Shown here in pieces: positions 16,789-24,828 of a stretch of DNA of 64,000 nucleotides. The translations under genes and the position numbers were made by a program. The DNA is from Paenibacillus sp. J31TS4 (GTDB lineage: Bacteria > Bacillota > Bacilli > Paenibacillales > NBRC-103111), in the NCBI RefSeq assembly GCF_018403265.1, contig NZ_BOSI01000002.1, positions 744,001 through 808,000 of the forward strand. Reading direction: 5' to 3'. The notes beneath the pieces were generated by a model. The model had not been told where the DNA came from and did not search any database. It saw only the letters and a program-made list of their open reading frames with translations. Positions within the stretch are counted from its first letter, which is position 1, and each line of letters opens with the position of its first letter.

Positions 16789-17868
16789 TTACTTCAGCTT
16801 AAGCTTCATCTTCAGCGTCAGCAGCCCATTGTCGGTCGATACTTCGGACGCCTGGACGAACGGGACGACCTTGTCGGGGGAAATGCCGAGAGGGAAATCC
16901 TCCTCCATCGCCCGGATCGTTGTATCCGGCAGCGGGAAGCCGTTGAAGACGAGCTCCTCTATGCGGAATGTGAGCCGGTTCGCCGGCGCTTCCTTCAAGA
17001 CGTAGTGGCCTTTTATGGAGACCGCTACGTCTTTTTCGTTGCCGGTAATCCGGAAGGAGCCTCCTTGGAACGAGAAGGTGACATTGTCGAACAGCGGGTT
17101 TTTGGAACGAAAAAACGCGATAAGGTCGGTATCGCTGATCTGGAACGTCAATCCGTTCAGGTAGCGGTTGCCGCCGCTGCCTCCGAGCAGCTCGGAAATG
17201 TTCTCCATCTCCGTTGCCATCGCCTGGAAGTAGCTGCGGAAGACCGGAAGGCCTTTGTCTCGCCATTGTGTCGTCAAATCGACGATCTGCTTGAACACCT
17301 CCTGGGCTTCAGGCGAAGCCTGAGCCGCCCGGTTGACCTCCTCCTGGAGCGCGACTACGCGGTCCCGTTCCCGGACAAATGCGGTCTTAACCTGCTGAAG
17401 CTCGTGACTGTCTGTCAGCAGGCTTTCTTTTTGGTCCTTCAGCTTCTTATAGGAATCGGCATAGGCGTTGAGAGCCCTCTGGTCATTCTCTACGATCAGC
17501 GTCAACGATTCCAGAACGAAAATAGCGTCGGACAGCGATTTGACGCTGAACAGCAGCATCCATACCGAATCGCGGTCCCCCATATAGTAAGCGCGGAGAA
17601 CGTGGCCGGCATGCTCGCGCACTTCCACGAGCTTCTGTTCGTTTTCCCGGATCGTCCGTTCGGTTTCGGCCAGCTTGGCCTCCAGCCTGGTTTCCTTCTC
17701 TGTCAAACGCGTTATTTCCTGTTCCAGCTCATAGATGGTGAGTCCCTTCTCAAGCAGCTTGCGCGTTTCCTCTAGCGTAGGCTCCGCAGCGCTTGCCGGA
17801 ACGGGGCGGCCCACAGAGAGCAGCAGGCAGAGCAGCAGGACAAGAGCGTTGCGGAACGGCTTGGCCAT
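16789..17868 (-). CDS. Secreted coiled-coil protein, PcsB/CwlO-like N-terminal region
   Basis: The 359-residue precursor has a signal peptide (MAKPFRNALVLLLCLLL, cut near ASA). A long coiled coil follows (about residues 30-185). It includes LRAYYMGDRDSVWMLLFS and SDAIFVLESL, which resemble the coiled-coil domain of PcsB/CwlO-type proteins that dock to FtsEX and control peptidoglycan hydrolases. The C-terminal half is a beta-rich domain without NlpC/P60, CHAP or M23 catalytic motifs, so it is probably not itself a hydrolase. Start ATG 17868 follows AAAGGGGG; a GTG or ATG upstream adds a non-signal extension and is less likely. A lipoprotein gene on the same strand lies upstream, separated by a terminator. 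The family identity is an inference. Confidence 0.75.
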   Translation of the reverse strand: MAKPFRNALVLLLCLLLSVGRPVPASAAEPTLEETRKLLEKGLTIYELEQEITRLTEKETRLEAKLAETERTIRENEQKLVEVREHAGHVLRAYYMGDRDSVWMLLFSVKSLSDAIFVLESLTLIVENDQRALNAYADSYKKLKDQKESLLTDSHELQQVKTAFVRERDRVVALQEEVNRAAQASPEAQEVFKQIVDLTTQWRDKGLPVFRSYFQAMATEMENISELLGGSGGNRYLNGLTFQISDTDLIAFFRSKNPLFDNVTFSFQGGSFRITGNEKDVAVSIKGHYVLKEAPANRLTFRIEELVFNGFPLPDTTIRAMEEDFPLGISPDKVVPFVQASEVSTDNGLLTLKMKLKLK

Positions 17869-17932
17869 CCAGATCCCCCTTTCGACGGGTCTACTCTCTA
17901 CTCTATCGCTCACCCGCTTGAATGATGCCCAT

Positions 17933-17956
17933 AAAAAAACTTCCCGGTCCGGGAAG
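17933..17956 (-). terminator. Intrinsic terminator of the lipoprotein gene
   Basis: On the minus strand an eight-pair GC-rich stem (CTTCCCGG and its complement) is followed by seven T residues. It lies 34 bases after the stop of the lipoprotein gene and ahead of the coiled-coil gene start, so the latter probably has its own promoter or relies on read-through. Confidence 0.88.
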
Positions 17957-17989
17957 CTGGGGCAGCAGTCAGGGCATGCGGGCGGGGGA

Positions 17990-18952
17990 TTATTTGGTTC
18001 TCATCAGCTGGCGAAGCACGGTTTCCAGCGGGAAGACTTGCTTGGGCGGCTCCTTCTTGAACGAAGGCTCTGCGTTAATCGCATCAAACGCCTGATCATA
18101 TGTGACGGTGCGCTCGGCGTTGGTGCCGTCCGGTTTGGTGACGGCAAATTTAAGCTCGATCCTCTCCTTGCGGACAAAACCTTGCTCGTCCACATGAAGC
18201 TCCAGCAGCCCGGGAGCCTTCACCTGGACGGACGAACCGCCGGTCTTGGCCGCTTCGGCCTGCTTGTCGGTCAGCAGCCCGCTTGTGCGGAGCTGTTCGA
18301 TCAGCTCGGGCCATTTGGCATGAAGGGCGTCGGTCGCTTTTTGCGCGTTCTTGTCCGTCACTTCCACGCGGATCGTCCGCATAGCGGATTCCTTGTCCGC
18401 CTCGGGGCCCGGTCGGAACCAGTCGGCGTCGAAGCCGTCCAGCAAGGTGGCGGTAAGCTTGCCCCCTGCGCTTCCGGCGAGCTTAAGCTGCTGTTCCGTA
18501 TCCTCGGCGGAACGGCCGGTGAGCGACGCCAATTGGTCCAGATCGAGCGAGTAGGACTCGCCAGGCTTACTAAGGAATGGTATGCTCAGAAACAGCTTCT
18601 TGTCCTGCAGCTGAAGCGGTAGTGACAACGCCGTCGAGCCGCCAGCCGGCGTCGCCTTCAGATCGGCTTCCACGCGAAGCGGATCGGTGGAGGCGGTTCC
18701 CTCCCAGGCCAGCTTGCCGCTGGTGAACATGCCCGTCAAGGTGCTGGCGATCGGGTTGTCCGCGCCCGGGGCCGGGGGCTGTCCGATGGCGAGGTCGGCC
18801 TCGCCTTTGAACGTATACGTCTTCATCTCTTGCTGCTTGTTCAGGGCGTCGAGCGCCTGCTTCTTCAGCTCCTCGCCGTCCGGCTTGTTGCAGCCCGACA
18901 GGAGCAGAAGGCCGGCGGCGGCCGCCAAAAACAGCGATTTGGTAGCACGCAT
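17990..18952 (-). CDS. Lipoprotein of unknown function (DUF6612/LolA-like)
   Basis: The 320-residue precursor has a classic lipoprotein signal: a basic start, an Ala/Leu-rich core and lipobox LSGC (Cys21). After a helix rich in Lys and Gln (ELKKQALDALNKQQEMKTY), the mature part alternates beta strands with short helices. This resembles the LolA/LppX-like half-barrel seen in many Paenibacillus lipoproteins that start a mature domain with a KTYTFKGEADL strand. No enzymatic motif is visible. A promoter (GAGACA, 17 bases, TATAAT) lies upstream and a terminator downstream, so it is probably a single-gene transcript. The assignment to a specific family is tentative. Confidence 0.72.
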   Translation of the reverse strand: MRATKSLFLAAAAGLLLLSGCNKPDGEELKKQALDALNKQQEMKTYTFKGEADLAIGQPPAPGADNPIASTLTGMFTSGKLAWEGTASTDPLRVEADLKATPAGGSTALSLPLQLQDKKLFLSIPFLSKPGESYSLDLDQLASLTGRSAEDTEQQLKLAGSAGGKLTATLLDGFDADWFRPGPEADKESAMRTIRVEVTDKNAQKATDALHAKWPELIEQLRTSGLLTDKQAEAAKTGGSSVQVKAPGLLELHVDEQGFVRKERIELKFAVTKPDGTNAERTVTYDQAFDAINAEPSFKKEPPKQVFPLETVLRQLMRTK

Positions 18953-19011
18953 AGTAGAAAGACTCCTTTGATATGGAAGTAAATGGAATATAGTGGCCGC
19001 AGTCCGTCCCT

Positions 19012-19040
19012 ATTATACCGTTTTACCCGGGGGATGTCTC
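19012..19040 (-). promoter_or_regulatory. Putative sigma-A promoter of the lipoprotein gene
   Basis: On the minus strand GAGACA (19035-19040) and TATAAT (19012-19017) are 17 bases apart, about 55 bases before the lipoprotein start codon. The -10 is perfect and the -35 matches four of six positions. Confidence 0.55.
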
Positions 19041-19078
19041 GGTTGAATCATACTTTGGAAGAAAGGGCGGGATCCAAT

Positions 19079-20224
19079 ATGGCGCGGACCGGTACGACGG
19101 AGGAGCTATCCGCTTGGATTCGGGCGAGAATCGAAGAGTCAGGTGAGCGAGCGGTACCGTTCGTTAAGTTTATGGAATGGTGCCTCTACCACCCGGATAG
19201 CGGCTATTATATGCGGAAGAATCCGAAGGTAGGGAAGGACGGCGACTTCTATACGAGCTCGGCCATCGGCGACGTCATGGGCCGAATGACCGCGCGGGAG
19301 CTTGCCCGCCTGGCGGATCGCTTCGGCTGGGGCGATTGGGATCTACTCGAATGGGGAGGCGGCACCGGCCGGTTCGCGGCGCAGGTGCTGGATGCGCTGG
19401 AGGAAGAGAGACCCGATCTGTATAGGGGTGTGAGGTTTCGCTCCGTGGATAACAGCCCCTTTCATCGGCAGCTGCAGAAGGAGACGCTTGAGCGCCACGC
19501 TGCGCGTGTTATCCCCGCGGACGAAACCGGCTGGGCACGGCTGGCGCGTCCGGACCGTACGATTATCCTGTCCAATGAGCTGCTGGACGCTTTTCCGGTC
19601 CACCGCGTAACGGCAAGAGGCGGCGAGCTGATGGAGCTGTGGGTGGCATGGGATGAGGACGCGGGGGGCTTCCGCTGGGAGGAGAGGCCGTGCTTTTCTC
19701 CAAAGCTGCTCAGCTATATGCGGCGGCACGGCATCCGGCTGCGCGACCGCCAGACGGCCGAGCTTAATCTGCAGGCCGAGGCTTGGCTGCGAGAACGCGC
19801 GCAGTGGCTTGAGGCCGGAGCGATCGTCACGATCGACTACGGCGACACGTCCGAGGAACTCTATGCCGGCCACCGGATGAACGGAACGCTGCTTGCCTAC
19901 CGCCGGCATCAGGCGACGGACCGCCCGCTGGACTGGCCCGGAGACCAAGACATAACCGCACATGTCGACTTCTCCGTCTGCATGGAGGCGGGGAGAGAGG
20001 GTGGGATGACGGACCAGTCGCTGCGAACCCAGAAGCAATTCCTGATCGACAACGGCATCCTCGAGCTGCTGGCCGATCATGCGGGAACGGATCCGTTCAG
20101 CCCAGAAGCGCGGAGGAACCGTGCCGTCCGGCAGCTCCTGGTCAGCGATCAGATGAGCGAGCTGTTCAAGGTGCTCGTCCAGACGAAAACCAGGGGCACC
20201 GCCGGGCCACCCGACGGAAGTTAG
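19079..20224 (+). CDS. SAM-dependent methyltransferase, MidA/NDUFAF7 family
   Basis: The 381-residue product shows the MidA family signature: PFVKFMEWCLYHPDSGYY near residues 27-44, then GDFYTSSAIGDVMG, then a class I methyltransferase glycine motif LLEWGGGTGRFAAQ. NELLDAFPVHR and TIDYGDTSEEL are further family-typical blocks. In mitochondria the homologue methylates an Arg of complex I; in bacteria the target is not established, though protein arginine is likely. ATG 19079 was chosen because family members start about ten residues before the first helix; its ribosome binding site is only AAAGG, and ATG 19034 or TTG 19043 in the same frame are alternatives. A strong bidirectional terminator lies downstream. 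Confidence 0.85.
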   Translation: MARTGTTEELSAWIRARIEESGERAVPFVKFMEWCLYHPDSGYYMRKNPKVGKDGDFYTSSAIGDVMGRMTARELARLADRFGWGDWDLLEWGGGTGRFAAQVLDALEEERPDLYRGVRFRSVDNSPFHRQLQKETLERHAARVIPADETGWARLARPDRTIILSNELLDAFPVHRVTARGGELMELWVAWDEDAGGFRWEERPCFSPKLLSYMRRHGIRLRDRQTAELNLQAEAWLRERAQWLEAGAIVTIDYGDTSEELYAGHRMNGTLLAYRRHQATDRPLDWPGDQDITAHVDFSVCMEAGREGGMTDQSLRTQKQFLIDNGILELLADHAGTDPFSPEARRNRAVRQLLVSDQMSELFKVLVQTKTRGTAGPPDGS

Positions 20225-20332
20225 CCTTGCAGTCGCTTCTCGGGGCGGCGGTACGGCAAGCGCGGGCATGCGGCAGGCGCCGCATCGCCTAGTTCTCGCC
20301 TGCACGTGGGCGGGGGGACGGAAGGAACGCAC

Positions 20333-20364
20333 AAAAAAACGACCGCCGCAGCGGTCGTTTTTTT
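20333..20364. terminator. Bidirectional terminator, methyltransferase / DUF2626 gene
   Basis: A stem ACGACCGC with loop CGCA and its complement is flanked by an A run (20333-20339) and a T run, so it works on both strands. It separates two convergent genes. Confidence 0.9.
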
Positions 20365-20387
20365 GCTTGTCCGGAGTTCCTCGGGCC

Positions 20388-20618
20388 CTAAAGCGGCATT
20401 TTGAAGAAAGACCAGTAGGTAAAGCCGGTAAATGCGATAAACATGTACCCCCAAAACAAGACTATGTAGGTACGCTCCGTCAGATTCATATAGCCCAACA
20501 CCGCAAAGACGGCTGTCTGGAAGAAGAAAAGAAGCGCCATCGGAATCAAGTCGCCGGCCAGAGCCATCAATCCGATTACAAGTGTCCAGAACCCTAGAAC
20601 ACGATACATGCGTGCCAC
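20388..20618 (-). CDS. DUF2626 membrane protein (YqgY-like)
   Basis: The 76-residue protein starts at GTG eight bases after GGGAGG on the minus strand. It begins VARMYRVLGFWTLVIG and contains about three hydrophobic helices, with NLTERTYI and GFTYWSFF near the end. These features match the DUF2626 family (B. subtilis YqgY, 78 residues, beginning in almost the same way). The function is unknown; the family is limited to spore-forming Bacillota. It has its own near-consensus promoter 17 bases in spacing and ends at the bidirectional terminator. Confidence 0.88.
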   Translation of the reverse strand: MARMYRVLGFWTLVIGLMALAGDLIPMALLFFFQTAVFAVLGYMNLTERTYIVLFWGYMFIAFTGFTYWSFFKMPL

Positions 20619-20944
20619 ATGACAACCTCCCTTCACTGTTACGTTCGCAATTATCTCCATCCTATTATAGCGTCCAGTTCCTGGAGTGTAAACTGGCAAA
20701 GCGAGAAGGAATCGACAAAGTTTTCGCTAGCTCCGCTTTCCTTTACAGGTTTCCCCTTAACTTCGCCAAACATGTATGAGCCGTCTGAATTTTGGAAATA
20801 CCTTTTAGTATCAAATAGATTCTATGAACTCTAGTATGGGCATAGAGATAATGTATCGGCGGGACCGTGTAGAGGTACGGAAGATCGCGGCCCGGACACC
20901 ACAAAACATGCGAGTCCTTGTACTATAGGTTGGGAGGGTATGCG
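20619..20944. other. Divergent regulatory region between DUF2626 gene and rsfA-like gene
   Basis: There is no credible gene in this AT-richer stretch. It contains the minus-strand promoter listed above and, on the plus strand, a sigma-F/G-like candidate: GTATG (20774-20778), 15 bases, GGAAATACCT (20794-20803). This resembles the pattern G-y-w-T-A / GG-n-r-A-n-A-n-T-w with two mismatches. RsfA of B. subtilis is itself forespore-expressed, which would agree with such a promoter. Confidence 0.45.
20664..20692 (-). promoter_or_regulatory. sigma-A promoter of the DUF2626 gene
   Basis: On the minus strand TTTACA (20687-20692) and TATAAT (20664-20669) are 17 bases apart, a near-consensus housekeeping promoter about 45 bases before the GTG start. 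A TGTCGAT sequence (one mismatch to a Spo0A box) lies about 20 bases further upstream. Confidence 0.82.
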
Positions 20945-21595
20945 ATGTCGGCAGTAAGACAAGATGCATGGAGTGAAGAAGATGATTTGGTTCTGGCGGA
21001 AGTGACGCTCCGTCATATTCGGGAAGGAAGCACCCAGCTGACCGCGTTCGAGGAGGTCGGCGAGAAGATCGGAAGAACGGCGGCAGCATGCGGATTCCGC
21101 TGGAACAGCTGCGTCCGCAAAAAATACGAGGCGGCAATCCAGATCGCCAAAGCCCAGCGGCAGAAGCGGAGCCAGTACAAGAAGCACGCCCAGGTGACGA
21201 TGCCGAGTGTTTCGGCCCTCGGAATGCTGGAAACCAACGAAGTTGCGGTACGTACGGACGGCGTCTCGGAGGAAAGCTTGAGCTTCGACACCGTCATCCG
21301 CTTCCTCAAGCAGTGGAAGCACGCCTACCAGGAGCTGGCGCGGCAGGCCAAAGGGGTGGAGCGGGAGATGCAGGAGCTGCAGGAGGAAGCCGACAGGCTG
21401 CGCCGCGAGAACGAACGGCTCAGCAAGCAGGTGAACGAGGTGCAGACCGACTACCAGGTCGTCAACGACGACTACAAGGCGCTGATTCAGATTATGGACC
21501 GCGCCAGGAAGTTGGCGTTCCTCGTCGAGGAGGAAGACGACAACAAGTCGCGCTTCAAGATGGATGCTAACGGCAATCTGGAACGAATCGAATAG
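20945..21595 (+). CDS. rsfA: RsfA-family prespore transcription regulator
   Basis: The 216-residue product has an N-terminal Myb/SANT-like DNA-binding region (AWSEEDDLVLAEVTLRHI ... FEEVGEKIGRTAAACGFRWN, residues 8-55), a linker, and a C-terminal leucine-rich coiled coil (about 120-185). This order is that of RsfA, which in B. subtilis is made under sigma-F and tunes the sigma-F regulon; the coiled coil suggests dimerisation. Start ATG 20945 follows GGGAGGG with eight bases of spacing; an ATG nine codons earlier precedes the ribosome binding site and is rejected. A terminator follows. Because several RsfA paralogues occur in Bacillota, the exact orthology is uncertain. Confidence 0.85.
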   Translation: MSAVRQDAWSEEDDLVLAEVTLRHIREGSTQLTAFEEVGEKIGRTAAACGFRWNSCVRKKYEAAIQIAKAQRQKRSQYKKHAQVTMPSVSALGMLETNEVAVRTDGVSEESLSFDTVIRFLKQWKHAYQELARQAKGVEREMQELQEEADRLRRENERLSKQVNEVQTDYQVVNDDYKALIQIMDRARKLAFLVEEEDDNKSRFKMDANGNLERIE

Positions 21596-21656
21596 TAGCC
21601 CTTGTACGTCGGCCGTCCGGCAAGGAACCGACGCCGCGGCTGTCGGCCGGGAAAAG

Positions 21657-21683
21657 CCTACGCGCATGGCGCGGAGGTTTTTT
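21657..21683 (+). terminator. Intrinsic terminator after rsfA-like gene
   Basis: CCTACGCGC pairs with GCGCGGAGG (one mismatch, loop ATG) and is followed by six T residues. It lies about 60 bases after the stop codon. Confidence 0.82.
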
Positions 21684-21711
21684 GCCATTTGCCTGGAGAA
21701 GGGCCGGCGCA

Positions 21712-21720
21712 TGCTATAAT
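21712..21720 (+). promoter_or_regulatory. Extended -10 promoter of the ketopantoate reductase gene
   Basis: TGC-TATAAT (21712-21720) is a perfect extended -10 without a convincing -35. The surrounding GCATGCTATAAT closely resembles the other extended -10 promoter in this window at 12612-12622. Confidence 0.7.
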
Positions 21721-21771
21721 GGTGCCAGAATCTCGAACTGCTGCAGAAACGAGGGGAGGGAACTGGCGATT

Positions 21772-22728
21772 GTGAACATACGGGTTGTCGGAGGAGGCTC
21801 GCTCGGGCTGCTGCTTGCCGGGCGGCTCGCGGCCGGAGGCTCCTCGGTGGAGCTGCTCTGCAGGACGACCTCCCAGGCGGAGTTCTTGCGCCGGGACAAG
21901 CTGAGGCTCATCGAAGGCGAGGAGGCAAGAGAGATTTCGCTGTCCGTCCTCGCCGATGAGGAGGAGCGGACGGAGGAACGGAAGCCGGACTGGCTTCTCG
22001 TCACCGTCAAGCAGAAGGCGATCACGCCGGCATTTGCCCAGCGGCTGGCGGCCATGTGCGGGCCGGGCACGCGGGTCGCCTGTTTTCAAAACGGCGTCGG
22101 CCACACCGAGGTGCTGGCGGGGGCGCTCGGCGCCGAGCGGCTCTTCGCTGCGGTGACTACCGAGGGGGCGAGGAGAACCGGTCCCCGCGAGGTGGAGCAT
22201 ACTGGCCGCGGCATCACCTGGCTCGGGCCGGTCTATCCAGAGGCGCTCCGTCATGTGCCGGACGGGCCGGAGGCCGGGCTGCTGCAGCGGCTCCGAGAGG
22301 CGGGATTCGAGGCAGCCTACGCACCCCGCATGGAGCAGCTGGTCTGGAACAAGCTGATCATCAATGCTGTGATCAACCCGCTTACTGCCGTCCTGAACGT
22401 CAGGAACGGGGAGCTGCTTGAGCGGCCGGAGCTGCTAGAGGCGATGCGGGCACTGTACAAGGAGGCGGCAGGCATTGCGGGCTGCCAGGGAATCATCGTC
22501 TCGGAGAATTTGTGGGAGCAGGTGACCGGCGTCTGCCTGCGGACGGCGCGCAACCAGTCCTCCATGCTGCAGGACGTGCTGGCCGGGCGGGAGACGGAGA
22601 TCGAGGCCATTACGGGCAGCCTCCTCCGACTCGGCGCAGAATGCGGCTTCGAGGCCAAATCGCATCAGCTGCTGTACTGGCTGGTCAAAGCCAAGTCGGC
22701 AAGCAAGACGATCGATGTGAAAATTTAG
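21772..22728 (+). CDS. panE: 2-dehydropantoate 2-reductase
   Basis: Ketopantoate reductase reduces 2-dehydropantoate to pantoate with NADPH in pantothenate/CoA synthesis. The 318-residue product starts with the Rossmann motif VVGGGSLGLLLAGRLAAGG (GxGxxG variant GGGSLG, residues 5-10) and has VTVKQKAI, then CFQNGVGH. The helix WNKLIINAVINPLTA near residue 190 carries the Lys and Asn expected for catalysis. A C-terminal all-helical domain follows. The first glycine motif is GGGSLG rather than GAGAIG, a mild deviation that occurs in other Bacillota. The start is GTG 21772 behind GGGGAGGG. It is a single gene with its own promoter and a hairpin terminator downstream. Paralogues acting on other 2-oxo acids cannot be excluded. 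Confidence 0.87.
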   Translation: MNIRVVGGGSLGLLLAGRLAAGGSSVELLCRTTSQAEFLRRDKLRLIEGEEAREISLSVLADEEERTEERKPDWLLVTVKQKAITPAFAQRLAAMCGPGTRVACFQNGVGHTEVLAGALGAERLFAAVTTEGARRTGPREVEHTGRGITWLGPVYPEALRHVPDGPEAGLLQRLREAGFEAAYAPRMEQLVWNKLIINAVINPLTAVLNVRNGELLERPELLEAMRALYKEAAGIAGCQGIIVSENLWEQVTGVCLRTARNQSSMLQDVLAGRETEIEAITGSLLRLGAECGFEAKSHQLLYWLVKAKSASKTIDVKI

Positions 22729-22741
22729 GACCATAGCAAGC

Positions 22742-22797
22742 AAAAAAACGGGAAGTTTCTTTCGGACGAACGCCGTCTGGAAGAAACTTCTCGTTTG
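22742..22797. terminator. Long hairpin terminator after panE
   Basis: AAACGGGAAGTTTCTT pairs with AAGAAACTTCTCGTTT around an inner GGACG-AACG-CCGTC stem. An A run lies on the left and a short T run on the right, so it could work in both directions. Confidence 0.75.
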
Positions 22798-22826
22798 TTA
22801 GTGACTACAAACTTTTTAAAAAAGCG

Positions 22827-22855
22827 TAGATTTTATTAACCAGTGGTTGTATAAT
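22827..22855 (+). promoter_or_regulatory. Putative promoter of the opp operon
   Basis: A perfect -10 TATAAT (22850-22855) lies in an AT-rich patch with TAGATT (22827-22832) 17 bases upstream as a poor -35. It would give a leader of about 130 bases before the binding-protein start. The AT-rich surroundings (22800-22890) stand out in this GC-rich window. Confidence 0.55.
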
Positions 22856-22990
22856 TACTTTCATAATTATTTAACTATTTCGCCTTTTCTCATGACCTTT
22901 TACCCGGGTATTTGGTTAGGGGGTGTGCGGTGTCTTTGGCGTGCACCTGACCGACCAGCACCACAACATTCATTGATTAGGGAGGCCATC

Positions 22991-24652
22991 ATGACACTAA
23001 AGAAGACCATGGTCGCTGCTCTCGCGGTAACGGTGCTCGGCACCACAGCCGTCGGCTGCGGCAACAACGACACAAAGAACTCCTCCGGTGACGGAGGCGC
23101 AAGCGGCTCTGCGGCCAAGCAGGAGATGAATATCAACTTTACGGCCGAACCGCCTGTGCTCGACAGCTCCAAAGCGACGACGAACGCCGCGTTCACCATG
23201 ATCAATGCGCTGAACGAAGGACTGTACCGGCTGGACAAGGACGGCAAGCCTACTCCGGGTCTCGCAAAGGACATGCCTAAAATATCCGAAGACAAACTGA
23301 CCTACACGATTACTCTCCGCGACAACCTGACGTGGGCGGACGGTTCGCCTCTCAAAGCAAGCGATTTTGTAAGCTCCTTCAAGCGGACGCTTGACCCGGC
23401 GACCAAAGCCCAATACAACTTCATGGTGGGCTGGATCAAGGGCGGCGAAGCGCTCATTACCGCCAAGCCGGAAGAGGTTCAGGCGAAGAAGGACGCGCTC
23501 GGCGTAAAGGCGCTCGACGACAAGACGCTCGAAATTACGCTTGAGAAGCCGGTAACCTTCTTTACCCAATTGCTCGCCTTCCCACTCTTCTTCCCGCAAA
23601 AAGAAGATTTTGTCGCCCAGCAAGGGGACAAGTACGGCAAGGATCCCGACAAGGTCATCGGCGCCGGACCGTTCATTTTGAAAGAGTGGGCGCATGAGCA
23701 GAAGCTCGTGTTCGAGAAAAATCCCAAGTATTGGGATGCGGCTAATGTGAAATTGGAGAAGTTCACTGTCAACATCGTGAAGGAGCCGGCAACGGGCGTG
23801 AACCTGTTCGATACGAAGGAAGCCGATTTGACAGACCTGACCGGCGACTATGTCAAGCAGTTCGAAGGCAAGCCGGAGTACACCGTCAAGAAAGAACTGA
23901 CGAGCGCTTACCTGATGTTCGAGCAGAAGAAAGCGCCGTTCCTCGCGAACAAGAACATTCGCCAAGCGCTGACGATGGCCATTAACGGCAAGGCGCACGT
24001 CGAGACGGTGCTGAAGAACGGCTCCGTACCGGCGACCGGCCTCGTACCTGCGGGCACCGCGGACGGCAACAATGAGGAATTCCGCAAGGTGGCCGGGGAT
24101 ACCCAGCCGAAGTACGATGTGGCCAAAGCGAAAGAGCTTCTGCAAAAGGGTCTGCAGGAGCTCGGCATGACCCAGCTGCCGAAGTTCAAGGTAACGGCGG
24201 ACGATACCGATGGTGCTAAGAAGACGCTCGAATTCATCCTCGCCCAGTGGAAGCAGAACCTCGGTGTCGAAGCCGTAGCTGAGCCGATCACTCACGCGCT
24301 GCGCGTCGACAGACAAAACAGCAAGGATTACGAGGTCTTGGTCAGCCTGTGGGGCGCGGACTACAACGATCCGATGACATTCATGGACATGTGGACGTCG
24401 ACCAGCCCGCTGAACACGACCGACTGGTCTAGCCCGGCATATGACGAGCTGATCAAGAAAGCTGAAGACGAGAAAGATCCGGCCGCACGGTCCAAGGTGC
24501 TGGTGGAAGCCGAGAAGCTGCTGATGGACGAAATGCCGATCGGCCCGCTCTACTTCCGCAGCAAGGTTTACGCGAAAGCGCCGAAAGTGGAAGGAATCGT
24601 TCTGCCAAGCTTCGGGATCGAATGGGATCTGAAGTGGACATCCATTAAGTAG
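22991..24652 (+). CDS. oppA: Oligopeptide ABC transporter substrate-binding lipoprotein
   Basis: The 553-residue precursor has a lipoprotein signal ending in AVGC (Cys23), which anchors it outside the membrane. The rest matches the OppA/DppA peptide-binding family: FTAEPPVLDSSKATTNAAFT near residues 53-72, LNEGLYRLDKDGKPTPGLAK, the YTITLRDNLTWADGSPLKASDF block around 105-125, and the C-terminal MPIGPLYFRSKVY. It captures peptides and hands them to the permeases encoded downstream. Start ATG 22991 lies five bases after GGGAGG; an upstream frame extension has no ribosome binding site. A strong terminator follows it, which should make this protein more abundant than the membrane parts. Confidence 0.94.
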   Translation: MTLKKTMVAALAVTVLGTTAVGCGNNDTKNSSGDGGASGSAAKQEMNINFTAEPPVLDSSKATTNAAFTMINALNEGLYRLDKDGKPTPGLAKDMPKISEDKLTYTITLRDNLTWADGSPLKASDFVSSFKRTLDPATKAQYNFMVGWIKGGEALITAKPEEVQAKKDALGVKALDDKTLEITLEKPVTFFTQLLAFPLFFPQKEDFVAQQGDKYGKDPDKVIGAGPFILKEWAHEQKLVFEKNPKYWDAANVKLEKFTVNIVKEPATGVNLFDTKEADLTDLTGDYVKQFEGKPEYTVKKELTSAYLMFEQKKAPFLANKNIRQALTMAINGKAHVETVLKNGSVPATGLVPAGTADGNNEEFRKVAGDTQPKYDVAKAKELLQKGLQELGMTQLPKFKVTADDTDGAKKTLEFILAQWKQNLGVEAVAEPITHALRVDRQNSKDYEVLVSLWGADYNDPMTFMDMWTSTSPLNTTDWSSPAYDELIKKAEDEKDPAARSKVLVEAEKLLMDEMPIGPLYFRSKVYAKAPKVEGIVLPSFGIEWDLKWTSIK

Positions 24653-24685
24653 ATAGCAAGATCCGCATCATATGCCACCAGATAG

Positions 24686-24727
24686 AAGGGGCCGTTCTTG
24701 CAAACTGGCAGAACGGCCCTTTTTTTT
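24686..24727 (+). terminator. Terminator between binding-protein and permease genes
   Basis: A stem of about 12 pairs (AAGGGGCCGTTCT with its complement, loop around GCAAACTGG) is followed by eight T residues. Its position inside the transporter gene set suggests partial termination, with read-through supplying the downstream genes. Confidence 0.92.
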
Positions 24728-24828
24728 GAGACGGCCGGTTTCGGACATACCGGCACGTCCCTTAACTGGCGGCCCTGCTTGGCGGGATTCGGCGAATCCC
24801 TGATAGGAAACCGTGTTGGAGGTGTCGC

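Noticed and set aside
20831-21712. Minus-strand frame of 293 codons opposite the rsfA-like gene
   Set aside because: Overlaps a recognisable DNA-binding protein gene. The frame passes through its terminator and has no start signal.
24653-24828. Possible small gene between the binding-protein and permease genes
   Set aside because: The gap is occupied by a terminator hairpin and a T run, and no start with a ribosome binding site is present before that of oppB.
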